Shown: positions 53,627 through 62,738 of the stretch, in pieces
How positions within the stretch are numbered: position 1 is the first letter of the stretch
How the letters are laid out: each line of letters starts with the position of its first letter
Source of the DNA: Methylococcus capsulatus
Lineage (GTDB): Bacteria > Pseudomonadota > Gammaproteobacteria > Methylococcales > Methylococcaceae
DNA length: 64,000 nt
Assembly (NCBI RefSeq): GCF_036864975.1
Contig: NZ_CP104311.1
Coordinates: 441,501 to 505,500 of the forward strand
Direction: 5' to 3'
The notes under the pieces: generated by a model
Told to the model about the DNA's origin: nothing
Databases searched by the model: none
Seen by the model: the letters and a program-made list of their open reading frames with translations, nothing else
Position numbers and translations under genes: made by a program

Positions 53627-54460
53627 TTGTACGACCTCCACTCCCATTCGACCGCCTCCGACGGCACGCTCTCCCCCGCCGAACTGGTACGCACCGCTGT
53701 CGCCAGCGGCATCCGCACGCTCGCCCTGACCGACCACGATTCGGTGGCCGGCCTGGCCGACGCCGGCGCGGCGGCGGTGGAAGCGGGACTGCGCCTGATT
53801 CCCGGCGTCGAACTGTCAGTCACCTGGGAGTCGCGGACCATCCACATCGTGGGCTTGAACATCGCCCCCGATCACCCCGGCCTGGACGAAGGTATGCGCC
53901 GACTCCAGGCCGTACGCTTCGAACGTGCGCAGGAAATGGACCGTCGACTGGAGAAGAAAGGCATTCCCGGCACCCTCGAAATCGCGGCAAGGCTGGCCGG
54001 CGCCGGCATGGTCACCCGCACCCATTTCGCCCGCGCCCTGGTGCAGCTCGGCCAGGCCGCGAACGTGCGGGACGTCTTCGACAAGTTCCTGACACAGGGC
54101 AAGCCGGGCCATGTTCCCACCGTGTGGGCCGAAATGACCGCCGCCGTCGGCTGGATTATCGATGCAGGGGGCGTTGCGGTGCTGGCGCATCCGCAACGCT
54201 ACAAGATGACCGGAAGCTGGATCGGCCGCCTCGCCGGCGACTTCAAGGCCGCCGGAGGCCAAGCGATTGAAGTCGTTTCCGGCAACGCCACTTTATCCGA
54301 CATCCAGACCAACGCAGGCATAGCCCGCCGTTACGGGCTGCTGGCATCGGTCGGTTCCGATTACCATGGCCCCGAGCAGGTCTGGCTGAGGCTCGGAAAA
54401 ATTCCGCCGCTGCCGGCCGGCCTCACGCCGGTCTGGACCCGCTGGGAGACCGCGCAATGA
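53627..54460 (+). CDS. PHP-domain phosphoesterase (RNase AM/YciV type)
   Basis: A 277-residue PHP-domain protein: YDLHSHSTASDGTLSP with the first metal histidines, LALTDHDSVAGL, LIPGVELSVTW, and GVAVLAHPQRY and GSDYHGPEQ at the end of the domain. E. coli YciV (Rnm) is a 3',5'-nucleoside bisphosphate phosphatase and 5'-3' exonuclease of this type. The start must be the TTG at 53627, because a TAG lies three codons upstream in frame and no ATG precedes the PHP motif. The end overlaps tag by 4 bases (ATGA). Confidence 0.9.
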   Translation: MYDLHSHSTASDGTLSPAELVRTAVASGIRTLALTDHDSVAGLADAGAAAVEAGLRLIPGVELSVTWESRTIHIVGLNIAPDHPGLDEGMRRLQAVRFERAQEMDRRLEKKGIPGTLEIAARLAGAGMVTRTHFARALVQLGQAANVRDVFDKFLTQGKPGHVPTVWAEMTAAVGWIIDAGGVAVLAHPQRYKMTGSWIGRLAGDFKAAGGQAIEVVSGNATLSDIQTNAGIARRYGLLASVGSDYHGPEQVWLRLGKIPPLPAGLTPVWTRWETAQ

Positions 54461-55032
54461 CCTCCCTGCACCGTTGCGCCTGGGCGCTGCGTAGCCCAGA
54501 GGAAACCGTCTACCACGATACGGAATGGGGAGTTCCCTTGCATGACGACGTGAAACTGTTCGAATACTTGGTATTGGACGGGGCGCAGGCCGGACTGAGC
54601 TGGACCACCATCATCAAGAAGCGGGAAGCCTACCGGCAGGCTTTCGACGGCTTCGATCCGGCAGCCGTCGCCCACTACGACGAGGCCAGGATCGCCGTCC
54701 TGCTGGCCAACCCCGGCATCGTGCGCAACCGTCTGAAAATCGAATCCGCCGTGCGCAATGCCCGGGTCTATCTGCGCATCCAGGACGAATTCGGCAGCTT
54801 CGACAACTATCTGTGGCGTTTCGTCGACGGCATGCCGGTACGGAACGCCTGGCGCGATCTGTGCGAAATCCCGGCGAGCACGCCACTATCGGATACACTC
54901 AGTAGGGACCTCAAACGGCGAGGCTGCAACTTCGTGGGCTCCACCATCTGCTACGCCTTCATGCAGGCGGCGGGGCTGGTGAATGACCACCTGGTCGACT
55001 GCTTCCGCTGGAGCGAGGTGAATGGCGGCTGA
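54457..55032 (+). CDS. tag: DNA-3-methyladenine glycosylase I
   Basis: A 191-residue Tag-family glycosylase with CAWALRSPEETVYHDTEWG near the N-terminus, LFEYLVLDGAQAGLSWTTII (active-site region), FDPAAVAHYDEARIAVLL, and GCNFVGSTICYAFMQAAGLV at the C-terminus. It removes 3-methyladenine from alkylated DNA. Start overlaps the end of the PHP gene, so the two are co-translated. Confidence 0.94.
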   Translation: MTSLHRCAWALRSPEETVYHDTEWGVPLHDDVKLFEYLVLDGAQAGLSWTTIIKKREAYRQAFDGFDPAAVAHYDEARIAVLLANPGIVRNRLKIESAVRNARVYLRIQDEFGSFDNYLWRFVDGMPVRNAWRDLCEIPASTPLSDTLSRDLKRRGCNFVGSTICYAFMQAAGLVNDHLVDCFRWSEVNGG

Positions 55033-55077
55033 TCCACCAGTCGAACCAAGAATTTCAACTCATCGAAGGGCGCTTCC

Positions 55078-55461
55078 ATGCCGTTATGGCTGATCCTGGT
55101 AATCATCGGTATTCTCGGCGGCCTCGCCGCCGGCTTTTTCGGAATCGGCGGCGGATTGGTGATCGTGCCGGCGCTCATTTACTGGGCAGGTTATTCTCAG
55201 CACATGGCAACCGGAACATCCGTGGCGGTCCTGCTCCCTCCCATCGGCCTCGCGGCGGCGGCCGAGTATTACCGGCACGGAAACGTGGATGTCCGTGCCG
55301 CCATCATTCTGGCCGTGACCATGCTGATCGGTTCCTGGGTGGGCGCTTATTTCGCCAATCAGATTCCAGGCCCCTATCTTCGCCTCATGTTCGGCATTTT
55401 CGTATGGATCGTCGGGATTTACCTCATCTATGGCGCTTGCGAACGTCTGGGCTGGCTCTGA
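55078..55461 (+). CDS. TauE/SafE-family transporter, half-size
   Basis: A 127-residue membrane protein with about four hydrophobic helices and the family motif GGLAAGFFGIGGGLVIVPAL, followed by ATGTSVAVLLPPIGLAAAAEY. Full TauE/SafE anion exporters have about 250 residues built of two such halves. Only one half is here and no remnant of the second follows in 55462-55623, so it may act as a homodimer, as other small members are assumed to. Substrate unknown (sulfite, sulfonates or other organic anions). Confidence 0.82.
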   Translation: MPLWLILVIIGILGGLAAGFFGIGGGLVIVPALIYWAGYSQHMATGTSVAVLLPPIGLAAAAEYYRHGNVDVRAAIILAVTMLIGSWVGAYFANQIPGPYLRLMFGIFVWIVGIYLIYGACERLGWL

Positions 55462-55623
55462 TCACCCTTCCAACGGCCTTTATCATCGGTCAGACCGCGT
55501 TGACGGACTGCCAGCGGAGATCCTGATACCGCTGGCCGATCAGTGCCCCGTACAGCCACAGACATTCCCATGATTGACTTCCCTCAAACCTCGCCACCCA
55601 ATCAAGAGACTTAGGAGCCGCCC

Positions 55624-56181
55624 ATGCTCACATTTTCGCTCAAGAAATTGATAGCCGCGTCCACCTTTGCCTGTCTGGTCGGCGGATGCGCCCAGCATGT
55701 CGATATCTCATATCAACCCGCCAACCTGTCTAAAGGGACGGGTCAGATCCAGGTGAAAACGTTTGAATATCTCCCTGCCACCAAGGGCGATGTCGAACCG
55801 GATGAGGCTCAGCAGGAAAAATCGGGCTTGGCATATACCTTTTTCCAGGACAACGTTGATACCTTGTTCACCAGTGCCGTTAAAAAAGAGCTCGGCTTCT
55901 CCGGCTATGCGCTGTCGGATGGTGGTTCGCGCAGCGTATCCGGTGAAATCCAGCGCTTCAGTTTCGATTGGGTTGGCATGGCCGGCATGAGGTTCGATAT
56001 TGCCGTTCACTTCACAGTGACGAAGAACGGCAAGGTCGTTTACTCGAATCTCATTGAATCCACGCGGGAAGCCCGAAAGGAAGGTTATAAGCTGGAAGAC
56101 GCCTCGGAACCGATTGAGCTTGCCATGGCTGATTGTATCGGTCGGTTCATCCGGGATGCCCAGAAGAAAGGCGTACTTTAA
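55624..56181 (+). CDS. Lipoprotein of unknown function, YajG-like
   Basis: A 185-residue lipoprotein with lipobox LVGGC (MLTFSLKKLIAASTFACLVGGC is the signal region, Cys22). The mature domain has a beta-rich centre (RSVSGEIQRFSFDWVG, FDIAVHFTVTKNGKVVYSNLI) and a C-terminal helix (IELAMADCIGRFIRDAQKKG), the general layout of YajG-type outer-membrane lipoproteins. I could not tie it to a function. A non-coding stretch of 228 bases follows before rpiA. Confidence 0.78.
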   Translation: MLTFSLKKLIAASTFACLVGGCAQHVDISYQPANLSKGTGQIQVKTFEYLPATKGDVEPDEAQQEKSGLAYTFFQDNVDTLFTSAVKKELGFSGYALSDGGSRSVSGEIQRFSFDWVGMAGMRFDIAVHFTVTKNGKVVYSNLIESTREARKEGYKLEDASEPIELAMADCIGRFIRDAQKKGVL

Positions 56182-56409
56182 CCATCCCAGGCAAGTCGCC
56201 GGGCGTAGGGCGACGGAGGATTTATTCCCGGGGCTTGCGGGTCACCGTTCACCGCCGACCGTCTTTGGCCGGGATCACGGCCATGTCGCCCGGCGAACCG
56301 AACGGTTGGTCCCGGCGCCACCGTGCCCGCGCCGATCCCGCCAGACCCATGGCCGGCACACCGGTCTTAGGCCCAGCGAAGCCCCCGATGTCGGGACGAT
56401 ATGCCGACC

Positions 56410-57081
56410 TCAGAGAAGCGTGCGCACGCCGATGGGCGATCCGATCAACACCACGTCCGCAGGCCGCAGGGCGAACACGCCGTTGCAGACCACCCCGGGA
56501 ATATCGTTGATCCGGCGTTCCAATTCAACTGGATCGGTGATACTGAGGTTGTGCACGTCGAGGATTACGTTGCCATTGTCGGTGATGCAGTTTTCCCGCC
56601 ACACCGGCGTGCCCCCCAGTTCCACCAGACGGCGGGCGACGAGGCTGCGCGCCATCGGGATCACTTCGACCGGCAGCGGGAACTTGCCCAGCACGTCGAC
56701 ATACTTGGTCTCGTCGACGATGCAGACGAACTTGCGGCTGGCCTCCGCCACGATCTTCTCGCGGGTCAGGGCCGCGCCGCCCCCCTTGATCATCTGCTTG
56801 GCCGCGTTGACTTCGTCGGCGCCGTCCACGTAGACGTCCAGGGTGCCGGCGGCGTTGAGGTCGAGCACCGGGATGCCGATCTTCTTCAGGCGCTCTGAGC
56901 TGGCCTGGGAGCTGGATACGGCGCCTTCAATGCTGCCTTTGAGATCGGCCAGCAAATCAATAAAATGGTTCACGGTCGAGCCAGTTCCCACCCCCAGGAT
57001 GGTGACGTCCTTGACATAGTCCAATGCCGCTTCGGCGACTTTCCGTTTGAGTTCGTCTTGAGTCATTGCCTTATCTGCCAT
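56410..57081 (-). CDS. rpiA: Ribose-5-phosphate isomerase A
   Basis: A 223-residue Rpi[16 protein letters not shown] (phosphate loop), [41 protein letters not shown] with the catalytic Asp and Lys region, and [21 protein letters not shown]. It interconverts ribose 5-phosphate and ribulose 5-phosphate. Start at 57081 ([12 protein letters not shown]). It is divergent from ilvA, with 76 bases between the two starts. Confidence 0.96.
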   Translation of the reverse strand: MADKAMTQDELKRKVAEAALDYVKDVTILGVGTGSTVNHFIDLLADLKGSIEGAVSSSQASSERLKKIGIPVLDLNAAGTLDVYVDGADEVNAAKQMIKGGGAALTREKIVAEASRKFVCIVDETKYVDVLGKFPLPVEVIPMARSLVARRLVELGGTPVWRENCITDNGNVILDVHNLSITDPVELERRINDIPGVVCNGVFALRPADVVLIGSPIGVRTLL

Positions 57082-57157
57082 CGTTGCATGATCAAACCGG
57101 TGGCGGATGATACTGGGAAAACCGTCCCGCTGCCATGATGGCCCCCTGCCCCGAACC

Positions 57158-58687
57158 ATGCTGCAGAAATACATAGAAAAGATTTTGCGCGCCCGTGTCT
57201 ACGACGTGGCCCAGGAAACCCCGCTGGAACCGGCGCCCGGCCTGTCGCGGCGGCTGGACAACACGGTGCTGATCAAGCGCGAGGACCTGCAGCCGGTGTT
57301 CTCCTTCAAGCTGCGCGGCGCCTACAACAAAATCGCATCGTTGACGCCCGAGGCACGCGCGGCCGGCGTGATCGCGGCTTCCGCCGGCAACCATGCCCAG
57401 GGCGTGGCGCTGGCGGCGCAGCGGTTGGGCATCCGGGCCGTGATCGTGATGCCCTGCACCACCCCGCAAATCAAGATCGATGCCGTGCGCAACCGCGGGG
57501 GGGAAGCCGTACTGCACGGCGACGCCTACGACGAAGCCTACGAACACGCGCTGGAACTGGCCCGCGAGCAGGGCCTGAGCTTTGTTCACCCCTACGACGA
57601 TCCCGAAGTCATCGCCGGCCAAGGCACCATCGGCATGGAGATCCTGCGCCAGCGGCAGGACGCCATCCACGCCATCTTCGTGCCGGTGGGCGGCGGCGGA
57701 TTGATCGCCGGCATAGCCGCCTACGTCAAGTTCGTGCGCCCGGACATCCGCATCATCGGCGTGGAACCGGAAGACGCCGACTGCCTGCACCGTGCGCTGA
57801 AAGCCAAGCGGCGGGTGATCCTGAAGCAGGTCGGCCTGTTCGCCGACGGCGTCGCAGTGAAGCAGGTGGGCAAGGAGCCGTTCCATATCGCCCACCAGTG
57901 GGTGGACGACGTGGTCACCGTCGACACCGACGAAATCTGCGCCGCCATCAAGGACATCTTCGACGATACCCGCTCCATCGCCGAACCGGCGGGCGCGCTG
58001 GGCATCGCCGGACTCAAGAAATACGCGGCGGAAACTGGCCTCCGCAAAGCCTGCCTGGTGGCGATCGAAAGCGGGGCCAACATCAACTTCGACCGGCTGC
58101 GCCATGTCGCCGAGCGCGCCGAGATCGGCGAGAAGCGCGAACTGCTGCTGGCGGTGACGATCCCCGAGCGGCCCGGCAGCTTCCTCGAATTCTGCCGGGT
58201 GCTGGGCCGCCGCAACATCACCGAATTCAACTACCGCTTCTTCGACGAAAAGGCCGCGCAGGTCTTCGTCGGCCTCCCCGTGGCGAGCGGCTCGATCGAC
58301 CGCGAAAGCCTGGTACGCGAATTCGAGCGCCACGGCTTCGGCGTGCTCGACCTGACCGGCAACGAACTCGCCATCGAACACATCCGCTACATGGTCGGCG
58401 GCCACGCGCCGAAACTGCTGGACGAACAGGTCTACAGCTTCGAATTCCCGGAACGCCCCGGCGCCCTGCTGCGCTTCCTGTCCATCATGGGCGGGCGCTG
58501 GAACATCAGCCTGTTCCACTACCGCAACCACGGCGCCGCCTTCGGCCGGGTACTGATGGGCATCCAGGTGCCGAAGCCCGAACGCAAAGCCTTCCGGGAA
58601 TTCCTCGAAGCCATCGGCTACGCCTTCAAGGAGGAAACCCAAAATCCCGCCTACCGGCTGTTCGCGGGGGGTAGCGAGCGGGGGTGA
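57158..58687 (+). CDS. ilvA: Threonine dehydratase, biosynthetic
   Basis: A 509-residue PLP enzyme. The catalytic lysine lies in [13 protein letters not shown], the serine/glycine loop is [13 protein letters not shown], and the PLP phosphate site is [13 protein letters not shown]. Two ACT-like regulatory domains occupy the last 180 residues ([21 protein letters not shown] and [19 protein letters not shown]), marking the isoleucine-sensitive biosynthetic form. It makes 2-oxobutanoate for isoleucine. I start at 57158, where the normal N-terminus [18 protein letters not shown] begins. Confidence 0.96.
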   Translation: MLQKYIEKILRARVYDVAQETPLEPAPGLSRRLDNTVLIKREDLQPVFSFKLRGAYNKIASLTPEARAAGVIAASAGNHAQGVALAAQRLGIRAVIVMPCTTPQIKIDAVRNRGGEAVLHGDAYDEAYEHALELAREQGLSFVHPYDDPEVIAGQGTIGMEILRQRQDAIHAIFVPVGGGGLIAGIAAYVKFVRPDIRIIGVEPEDADCLHRALKAKRRVILKQVGLFADGVAVKQVGKEPFHIAHQWVDDVVTVDTDEICAAIKDIFDDTRSIAEPAGALGIAGLKKYAAETGLRKACLVAIESGANINFDRLRHVAERAEIGEKRELLLAVTIPERPGSFLEFCRVLGRRNITEFNYRFFDEKAAQVFVGLPVASGSIDRESLVREFERHGFGVLDLTGNELAIEHIRYMVGGHAPKLLDEQVYSFEFPERPGALLRFLSIMGGRWNISLFHYRNHGAAFGRVLMGIQVPKPERKAFREFLEAIGYAFKEETQNPAYRLFAGGSERG

Positions 58688-58758
58688 TGATCCTTGCATC
58701 AAAATATCGCCCGATGACGCTGCGCTGATCGGATCTACGTCAACTGCCCCTGGAGAGA

Positions 58759-59217
58759 TCACTCCAGGGACAGGATGAAGTTCCACTGATCCGGGCTGAC
58801 CGGCATCACCGACAGCCGGTTGGCCTTACGCACCAGGGGCAGCCCTTCCAGTTCCGACCGGTTCCTCAATTCGCTCAGGGCGATGGTGCGGCGCAGCTTG
58901 CGCACGAAGCGAACGTCCACCATGAACCAGCGCGGAGCCTCCGGCTTGCTGGCCGGATCGTAATGCTTGTGGTCGGGGTCGAAGGCCGTGAAATCCGGAT
59001 AGGCTTCCCGCGCGATTTCGGCGATGCCGACCACGCCGGGCACATCGCAGTTCGAGTGGTAGAACAGCACGCCGTCTCCCACTTTCATTTCATCCCGCAT
59101 CATGTTGCGGGCCTGGTAGTTGCGAACCCCGTCCCAGGGTTCGGTCTGGGTCGGACGTGCCGCAAGATCGTCGATTCCGAACTCGCCAGGCTCGGTTTTC
59201 ATCAGCCAGTAGCGCAT
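58759..59217 (-). CDS. EVE-domain protein (PUA-like fold)
   Basis: A 152-residue EVE-domain protein beginning MRYWLMKTEPGEFGIDDL, with WDGVRNYQARNMMRDEMKVGD and VLFYHSNCDVPGVVGIAEI. EVE domains resemble YTH and PUA modules and bind modified bases. Its exact ligand is unknown. A hairpin CCCTGGAG/CTCCAGGG (58748-58769) spans its stop codon. It converges with ilvA. Confidence 0.9.
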   Translation of the reverse strand: MRYWLMKTEPGEFGIDDLAARPTQTEPWDGVRNYQARNMMRDEMKVGDGVLFYHSNCDVPGVVGIAEIAREAYPDFTAFDPDHKHYDPASKPEAPRWFMVDVRFVRKLRRTIALSELRNRSELEGLPLVRKANRLSVMPVSPDQWNFILSLE

Positions 59218-59300
59218 GTGGATTCCTTCTCCCACCTTGTCATGGTTACGAGGAACCGCTCGCTATCGATCCGCGGAAATCCTCCGTCGTTTCAGCCGGA

Positions 59301-59660
59301 TCAGAATGCAATGTTCCGGTCGCGTTCCAGCACGGCAACGATATAGTCGGGCATGCCCTTGATCGCCGCCCCGCCGATCAAATCGGCTTCGCCTATCTGG
59401 CGTGCCACCGCGCAGGCGCCGCAGACCCAGATCGGGATTCCCGCCGATTGAACGGCCGCCAGCAGATCCTTGAGCGGCGTCAGGTTGACGCCGACCACGT
59501 GATCGGCAGTGCCTTTGCGAGCCAGCGTGACGGCTTCGTTCCATAGCCAAAGGATCACGTCGTGGCCTTGTTCATGGGCCGCTTTGGCAGCGATGAACGG
59601 AAGGGTCGCCATCGTCGGATCGTCGGTTCCCCGGCTGCCGGAAATGATCAATGTTTTCAT
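59301..59660 (-). CDS. DsrE-family protein
   Basis: A 119-residue DsrE/DsrF-like protein with a Rossmann-like core: MKTLIISGSRGTDDPTMATL, AHEQGHDVILWLWNEAVTLA, GIPIWVCGACAVARQIGE. The pair of cysteines in VCGACA is at the position of the sulfur-carrying cysteine of the family. Start at 59660 has a strong AGGAGGACCC site. Probably cytoplasmic, handling sulfur or acting as a small redox protein. It lies downstream of the CMD-family gene on the same strand. Confidence 0.82.
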   Translation of the reverse strand: MKTLIISGSRGTDDPTMATLPFIAAKAAHEQGHDVILWLWNEAVTLARKGTADHVVGVNLTPLKDLLAAVQSAGIPIWVCGACAVARQIGEADLIGGAAIKGMPDYIVAVLERDRNIAF

Positions 59661-59736
59661 GGGTCCTCCTGTATCAATCATGGGTGATTTGGGTTTCGGC
59701 ATTCCGCCGAATGCTGCGGGCACATCCGCTGGTTTC

Positions 59737-60063
59737 TCAGTCCTTGCCCTCGCCGAAGATATCCTGAGCCCAGCTCAGCGCGGCGCTGGCGGTCGGAAAC
59801 CCCAGCGTACTGGTCAGCAAGATGATGGCATGGTTGATTTCCTCACGCGAGGCGCCCGCGGCCAACGCTCTTCTTACGTGACTGTGAACCGCGCCTTCCG
59901 AATGGATCGCCACGGCCGCCGCGAGCTGGATGAGATGGGCGGTCTTGTCGTCGATGGGACCTTGCTCCTTCAAGACCGCACCCAGCCGTTCCACTGCCGC
60001 CATGAAACCGGGGTACTCGTGTTGCAGAAGCACATAATTTTTCGGAAGCCTGTCTTTGTTCAT
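59737..60063 (-). CDS. Carboxymuconolactone decarboxylase (CMD)-family protein lacking its cysteines
   Basis: A 108-residue CMD/AhpD-fold protein starting MNKDRLPKNYVLLQHEYPGF after GGAGAGACCATT. The usual active-site string in this family, of the form C-E-G-C-x-x-x-H-V, reads here HSEGAVHSHVRRALAAGASREEI, so both cysteines are replaced (Ser and Ala) while the Glu and the His remain. Peroxidase action through a disulfide is therefore unlikely. It probably forms an operon with the DsrE-like gene downstream (76-base gap). Confidence 0.84.
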   Translation of the reverse strand: MNKDRLPKNYVLLQHEYPGFMAAVERLGAVLKEQGPIDDKTAHLIQLAAAVAIHSEGAVHSHVRRALAAGASREEINHAIILLTSTLGFPTASAALSWAQDIFGEGKD

Positions 60064-60200
60064 AATGGTCTCTCCGTATTGGCTTGCGGACTTTGTTCGG
60101 GACGCTTCGGCCATTCGATCCTTCCCCAGCCGGCACACCGTGCCAATACTACGCTCCGCCGAGGGATCCCCCAACCCCGGAGCTGCGAGGACACGACACC

Positions 60201-61280
60201 ATGGGCAGACGCACCGCACTCTACGAAGAACACTTGGCGTTGAGAGCCCGGATGACCGAGTTTTCGGGCTGGGAATTGCCGCTCCATTACGGCTCGCAGA
60301 TCGCTGAACACCATGCCGTGCGCCGGGCCGCCGGCATGTTCGACGTCTCCCATCTGGGCGTGGTCGACGTCGATGGACTTCAGGCCACCCCGTTCCTGCG
60401 CCGCATCCTCGCCAACGACATCGCCCGGCTCGCCGAGCCGGGACGGATACTCTACGCCTGCATGCTCAACCAGGACGGCGGCATCCTCGACGACCTCGTC
60501 GCGGGCTTCGTCGACGATCGGCGCTTCCGCCTCATCCTCAATGCCGGAAGACGGGAAAAAGACCTGAGCTGGCTTCGCCGCCAGGCGGCCGCCTTTTCGG
60601 CGGACGTCACTCCCCGTGACGATTTGGCCATGATCGCCGTCCAAGGCCCGGACTCCCCCCGCATCGCCGATGCCGTGATCGCCACCGGAAGCTCCGGACT
60701 GAAACCGTTCAGCGCCATGCAGCGAGACGACCGCTTCATCGCCCGCACCGGTTATACCGGAGAGGACGGTTTCGAAATCCTTCTGCCCCAGGCCGAAGCA
60801 GGCTCGCTGTGGCGCCAGGTCCTGACGGCCGGCGTCCAGCCCTGCGGACTCGGCGCCCGCGACACCCTCAGGCTAGAAGCCGGCATGCGCCTCTACGGGC
60901 AGGACATGGACGAGACCGTCACGCCCCTTGCCTGCGGCCTCGGCTGGACGGTGGCCTGGGAACCCGAAGATCGCGATTTCATCGGCCGCGGGGCCCTGGA
61001 GCGGGAGCGCATCGGGGGTTCGCCTTCGATATTCGTCGGATTGATCCTGGAGGAAGCGGGAATCCTTCGCAGCGGGCAGAAGGTGGCCGTCGAAAATGTC
61101 GGCGAGGGCGTCGTGACCAGCGGCGGCTTCTCCCCCACCCTGCGGCGTTCGATCGGCCTGGCCAGGGTACCCGCGGCGACCGGGCGCGATTGCTGGGTGG
61201 AAATCCGCGGCAGCCTCAAGCGCGCAAAGGTGGTGAAACCGCGCTTTGTCCACCGCGGCAATTCGCTGATCGATATCTGA
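60201..61280 (+). CDS. gcvT: Glycine cleavage system T protein (aminomethyltransferase)
   Basis: A 359-residue GcvT: YEEHLALRARMTEFSGWELPL at the N-terminus, GMFDVSHLGVVDVDG with the catalytic Asp region, and RTGYTGEDGFEILLP for folate binding. The start at 60201 is preceded by GCGAGG; a frame open further upstream is not part of the protein. It releases ammonia and passes the methylene group to tetrahydrofolate. No glycine riboswitch was recognised in 60064-60200. Confidence 0.95.
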   Translation: MGRRTALYEEHLALRARMTEFSGWELPLHYGSQIAEHHAVRRAAGMFDVSHLGVVDVDGLQATPFLRRILANDIARLAEPGRILYACMLNQDGGILDDLVAGFVDDRRFRLILNAGRREKDLSWLRRQAAAFSADVTPRDDLAMIAVQGPDSPRIADAVIATGSSGLKPFSAMQRDDRFIARTGYTGEDGFEILLPQAEAGSLWRQVLTAGVQPCGLGARDTLRLEAGMRLYGQDMDETVTPLACGLGWTVAWEPEDRDFIGRGALERERIGGSPSIFVGLILEEAGILRSGQKVAVENVGEGVVTSGGFSPTLRRSIGLARVPAATGRDCWVEIRGSLKRAKVVKPRFVHRGNSLIDI

Positions 61281-61376
61281 TAGCATCGCTACGAGGGGTG
61301 CCGGTCGAAAGAACGCCAAAGACCGGTCATCATGCGGCTACGAAACCGCCTGCTGAAACAGCGAGGAAACTTCGCC

Positions 61377-62738
61377 ATGCCATTCATCCCCCACACCGAA
61401 ACGGAAGTCCGCGACATGCTCGCGGCCATCGGCGCCGGATCGATCGACGAGCTGTTCGCCGAAATCCCGCTGGACCTACGCTGCGGCGAGCTGAAAGACC
61501 TGCCCGAAGCGCTGTCGGAAAGGGAGGTCTGCCGGCTGATGGAGGCGCGTGCGGCCGAGAACCGCAGCGCCCTCTGCTTCGCGGGCGCCGGCGCCTACGA
61601 GCACTACATTCCGGCGGCGGTGTGGGAAATCGCCCTGCGCGGTGAGTTTTACAGTGCCTACACGCCTTATCAGGCCGAAGCCAGCCAAGGCAGCCTGCAG
61701 GTGTTCTACGAGTACCAGTCCATGATGGCCGGCCTGATGGCCATGGACGTGTCCAATGCCTCGCTCTACGACGGCGCCTCCGCGCTGGGCGAAGCGATCC
61801 TGATGGCGCTGCGGACGAACCCGGAATCCCGTTCGCGCAAGGTCCTGTTGCCGCGAAGCCTCAATCCGGTCTACAAGCGCGTCGCCCGGACGCTTACCCG
61901 CAACCAGCAGGTCGAACTGGTCGATCTGGACTACGACGGGAGCTTGGGGCGGATCGCCGAAAACGCGCTGGAAACGTTCGAGGGGGAGGAATTCGCCGCC
62001 GTGGTCATTCCGCAACCCAACCACTTCGGCGTGCTTGAAGAGGTGGACGTCCTCGCCGACTGGGCCCATTGCCATGGCGCCCGCAGCATTGCCGTGGTCA
62101 ACCCGACCGCCATGGCTCTGCTGAAACCGCCGGGCGAATGGGGCGAGCACGGCGCCGACCTGGCCTGCGGCGAAGGCCAGCCCCTGGGGATTCCCCTTTC
62201 CGCCGGCGGCCCTTACTTCGGGTTCCTCTGCAGCCGCCAGACCTTCGTCCACCAGCTTCCCGGACGCCTGGTCGGCCGTACCGTCGATGTGGACGGCCGC
62301 GAGGGCTTCACCCTCGCGCTGCAACCCCGCGAGCAGCACATCCGCCGCGGCAAAGCGACCTCCAACATCTGCACCAACCAGGGACTGATGGTGACGGCGG
62401 CAACTCTCTATATGGCATTGATGGGCCCCAAGGGACTGCGCGGCGTCGCCGCCGCCTGCCACGCCAACACCTCGGCGCTGATCGAGCGGCTGACCCGCAT
62501 CGACGGCGTCGCACCGGTCTTCCCGGCTCCGTTCTTCCACGAAGCCGCGATCCGCCTGCCGCAGGCGGCGGACCGCGTGCTGGCAGCGCTGGCCGAGCGG
62601 GGGATACTCGGCGGCCTCGCCCTTTCGGCCGACTATCCCGAACTCGGCGACGCCCTCCTGGTGTGCGCCACCGAAACCCGCGGTCCGGAGGATATGGACC
62701 GCTATGCAGCCGCGCTGGCGGAGGTACTCCAATGCTGA
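61377..62738 (+). CDS. gcvPA: Glycine decarboxylase P-protein, subunit 1
   Basis: A 453-residue protein equal to the N-terminal half of the P-protein: [73 protein letters not shown] and [13 protein letters not shown]. With GcvPB it forms the heterotetrameric P-protein that decarboxylates glycine. Start at 61377 has GAGGAAAC upstream. It ends 7 bases past the start of gcvPB, so the two are coupled. No gcvH lies between gcvT and this gene. Confidence 0.95.
   Translation: MPFIPHTETEVRDMLAAIGAGSIDELFAEIPLDLRCGELKDLPEALSEREVCRLMEARAAENRSALCFAGAGAYEHYIPAAVWEIALRGEFYSAYTPYQAEASQGSLQVFYEYQSMMAGLMAMDVSNASLYDGASALGEAILMALRTNPESRSRKVLLPRSLNPVYKRVARTLTRNQQVELVDLDYDGSLGRIAENALETFEGEEFAAVVIPQPNHFGVLEEVDVLADWAHCHGARSIAVVNPTAMALLKPPGEWGEHGADLACGEGQPLGIPLSAGGPYFGFLCSRQTFVHQLPGRLVGRTVDVDGREGFTLALQPREQHIRRGKATSNICTNQGLMVTAATLYMALMGPKGLRGVAAACHANTSALIERLTRIDGVAPVFPAPFFHEAAIRLPQAADRVLAALAERGILGGLALSADYPELGDALLVCATETRGPEDMDRYAAALAEVLQC

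Noticed and set aside
57092..58786. 564-codon minus-strand frame
   Set aside because: Antisense shadow of ilvA, with the usual low-complexity composition.
60064..60200. Glycine riboswitch upstream of gcvT
   Set aside because: The gap is only 137 bases and lacks the paired-aptamer features.
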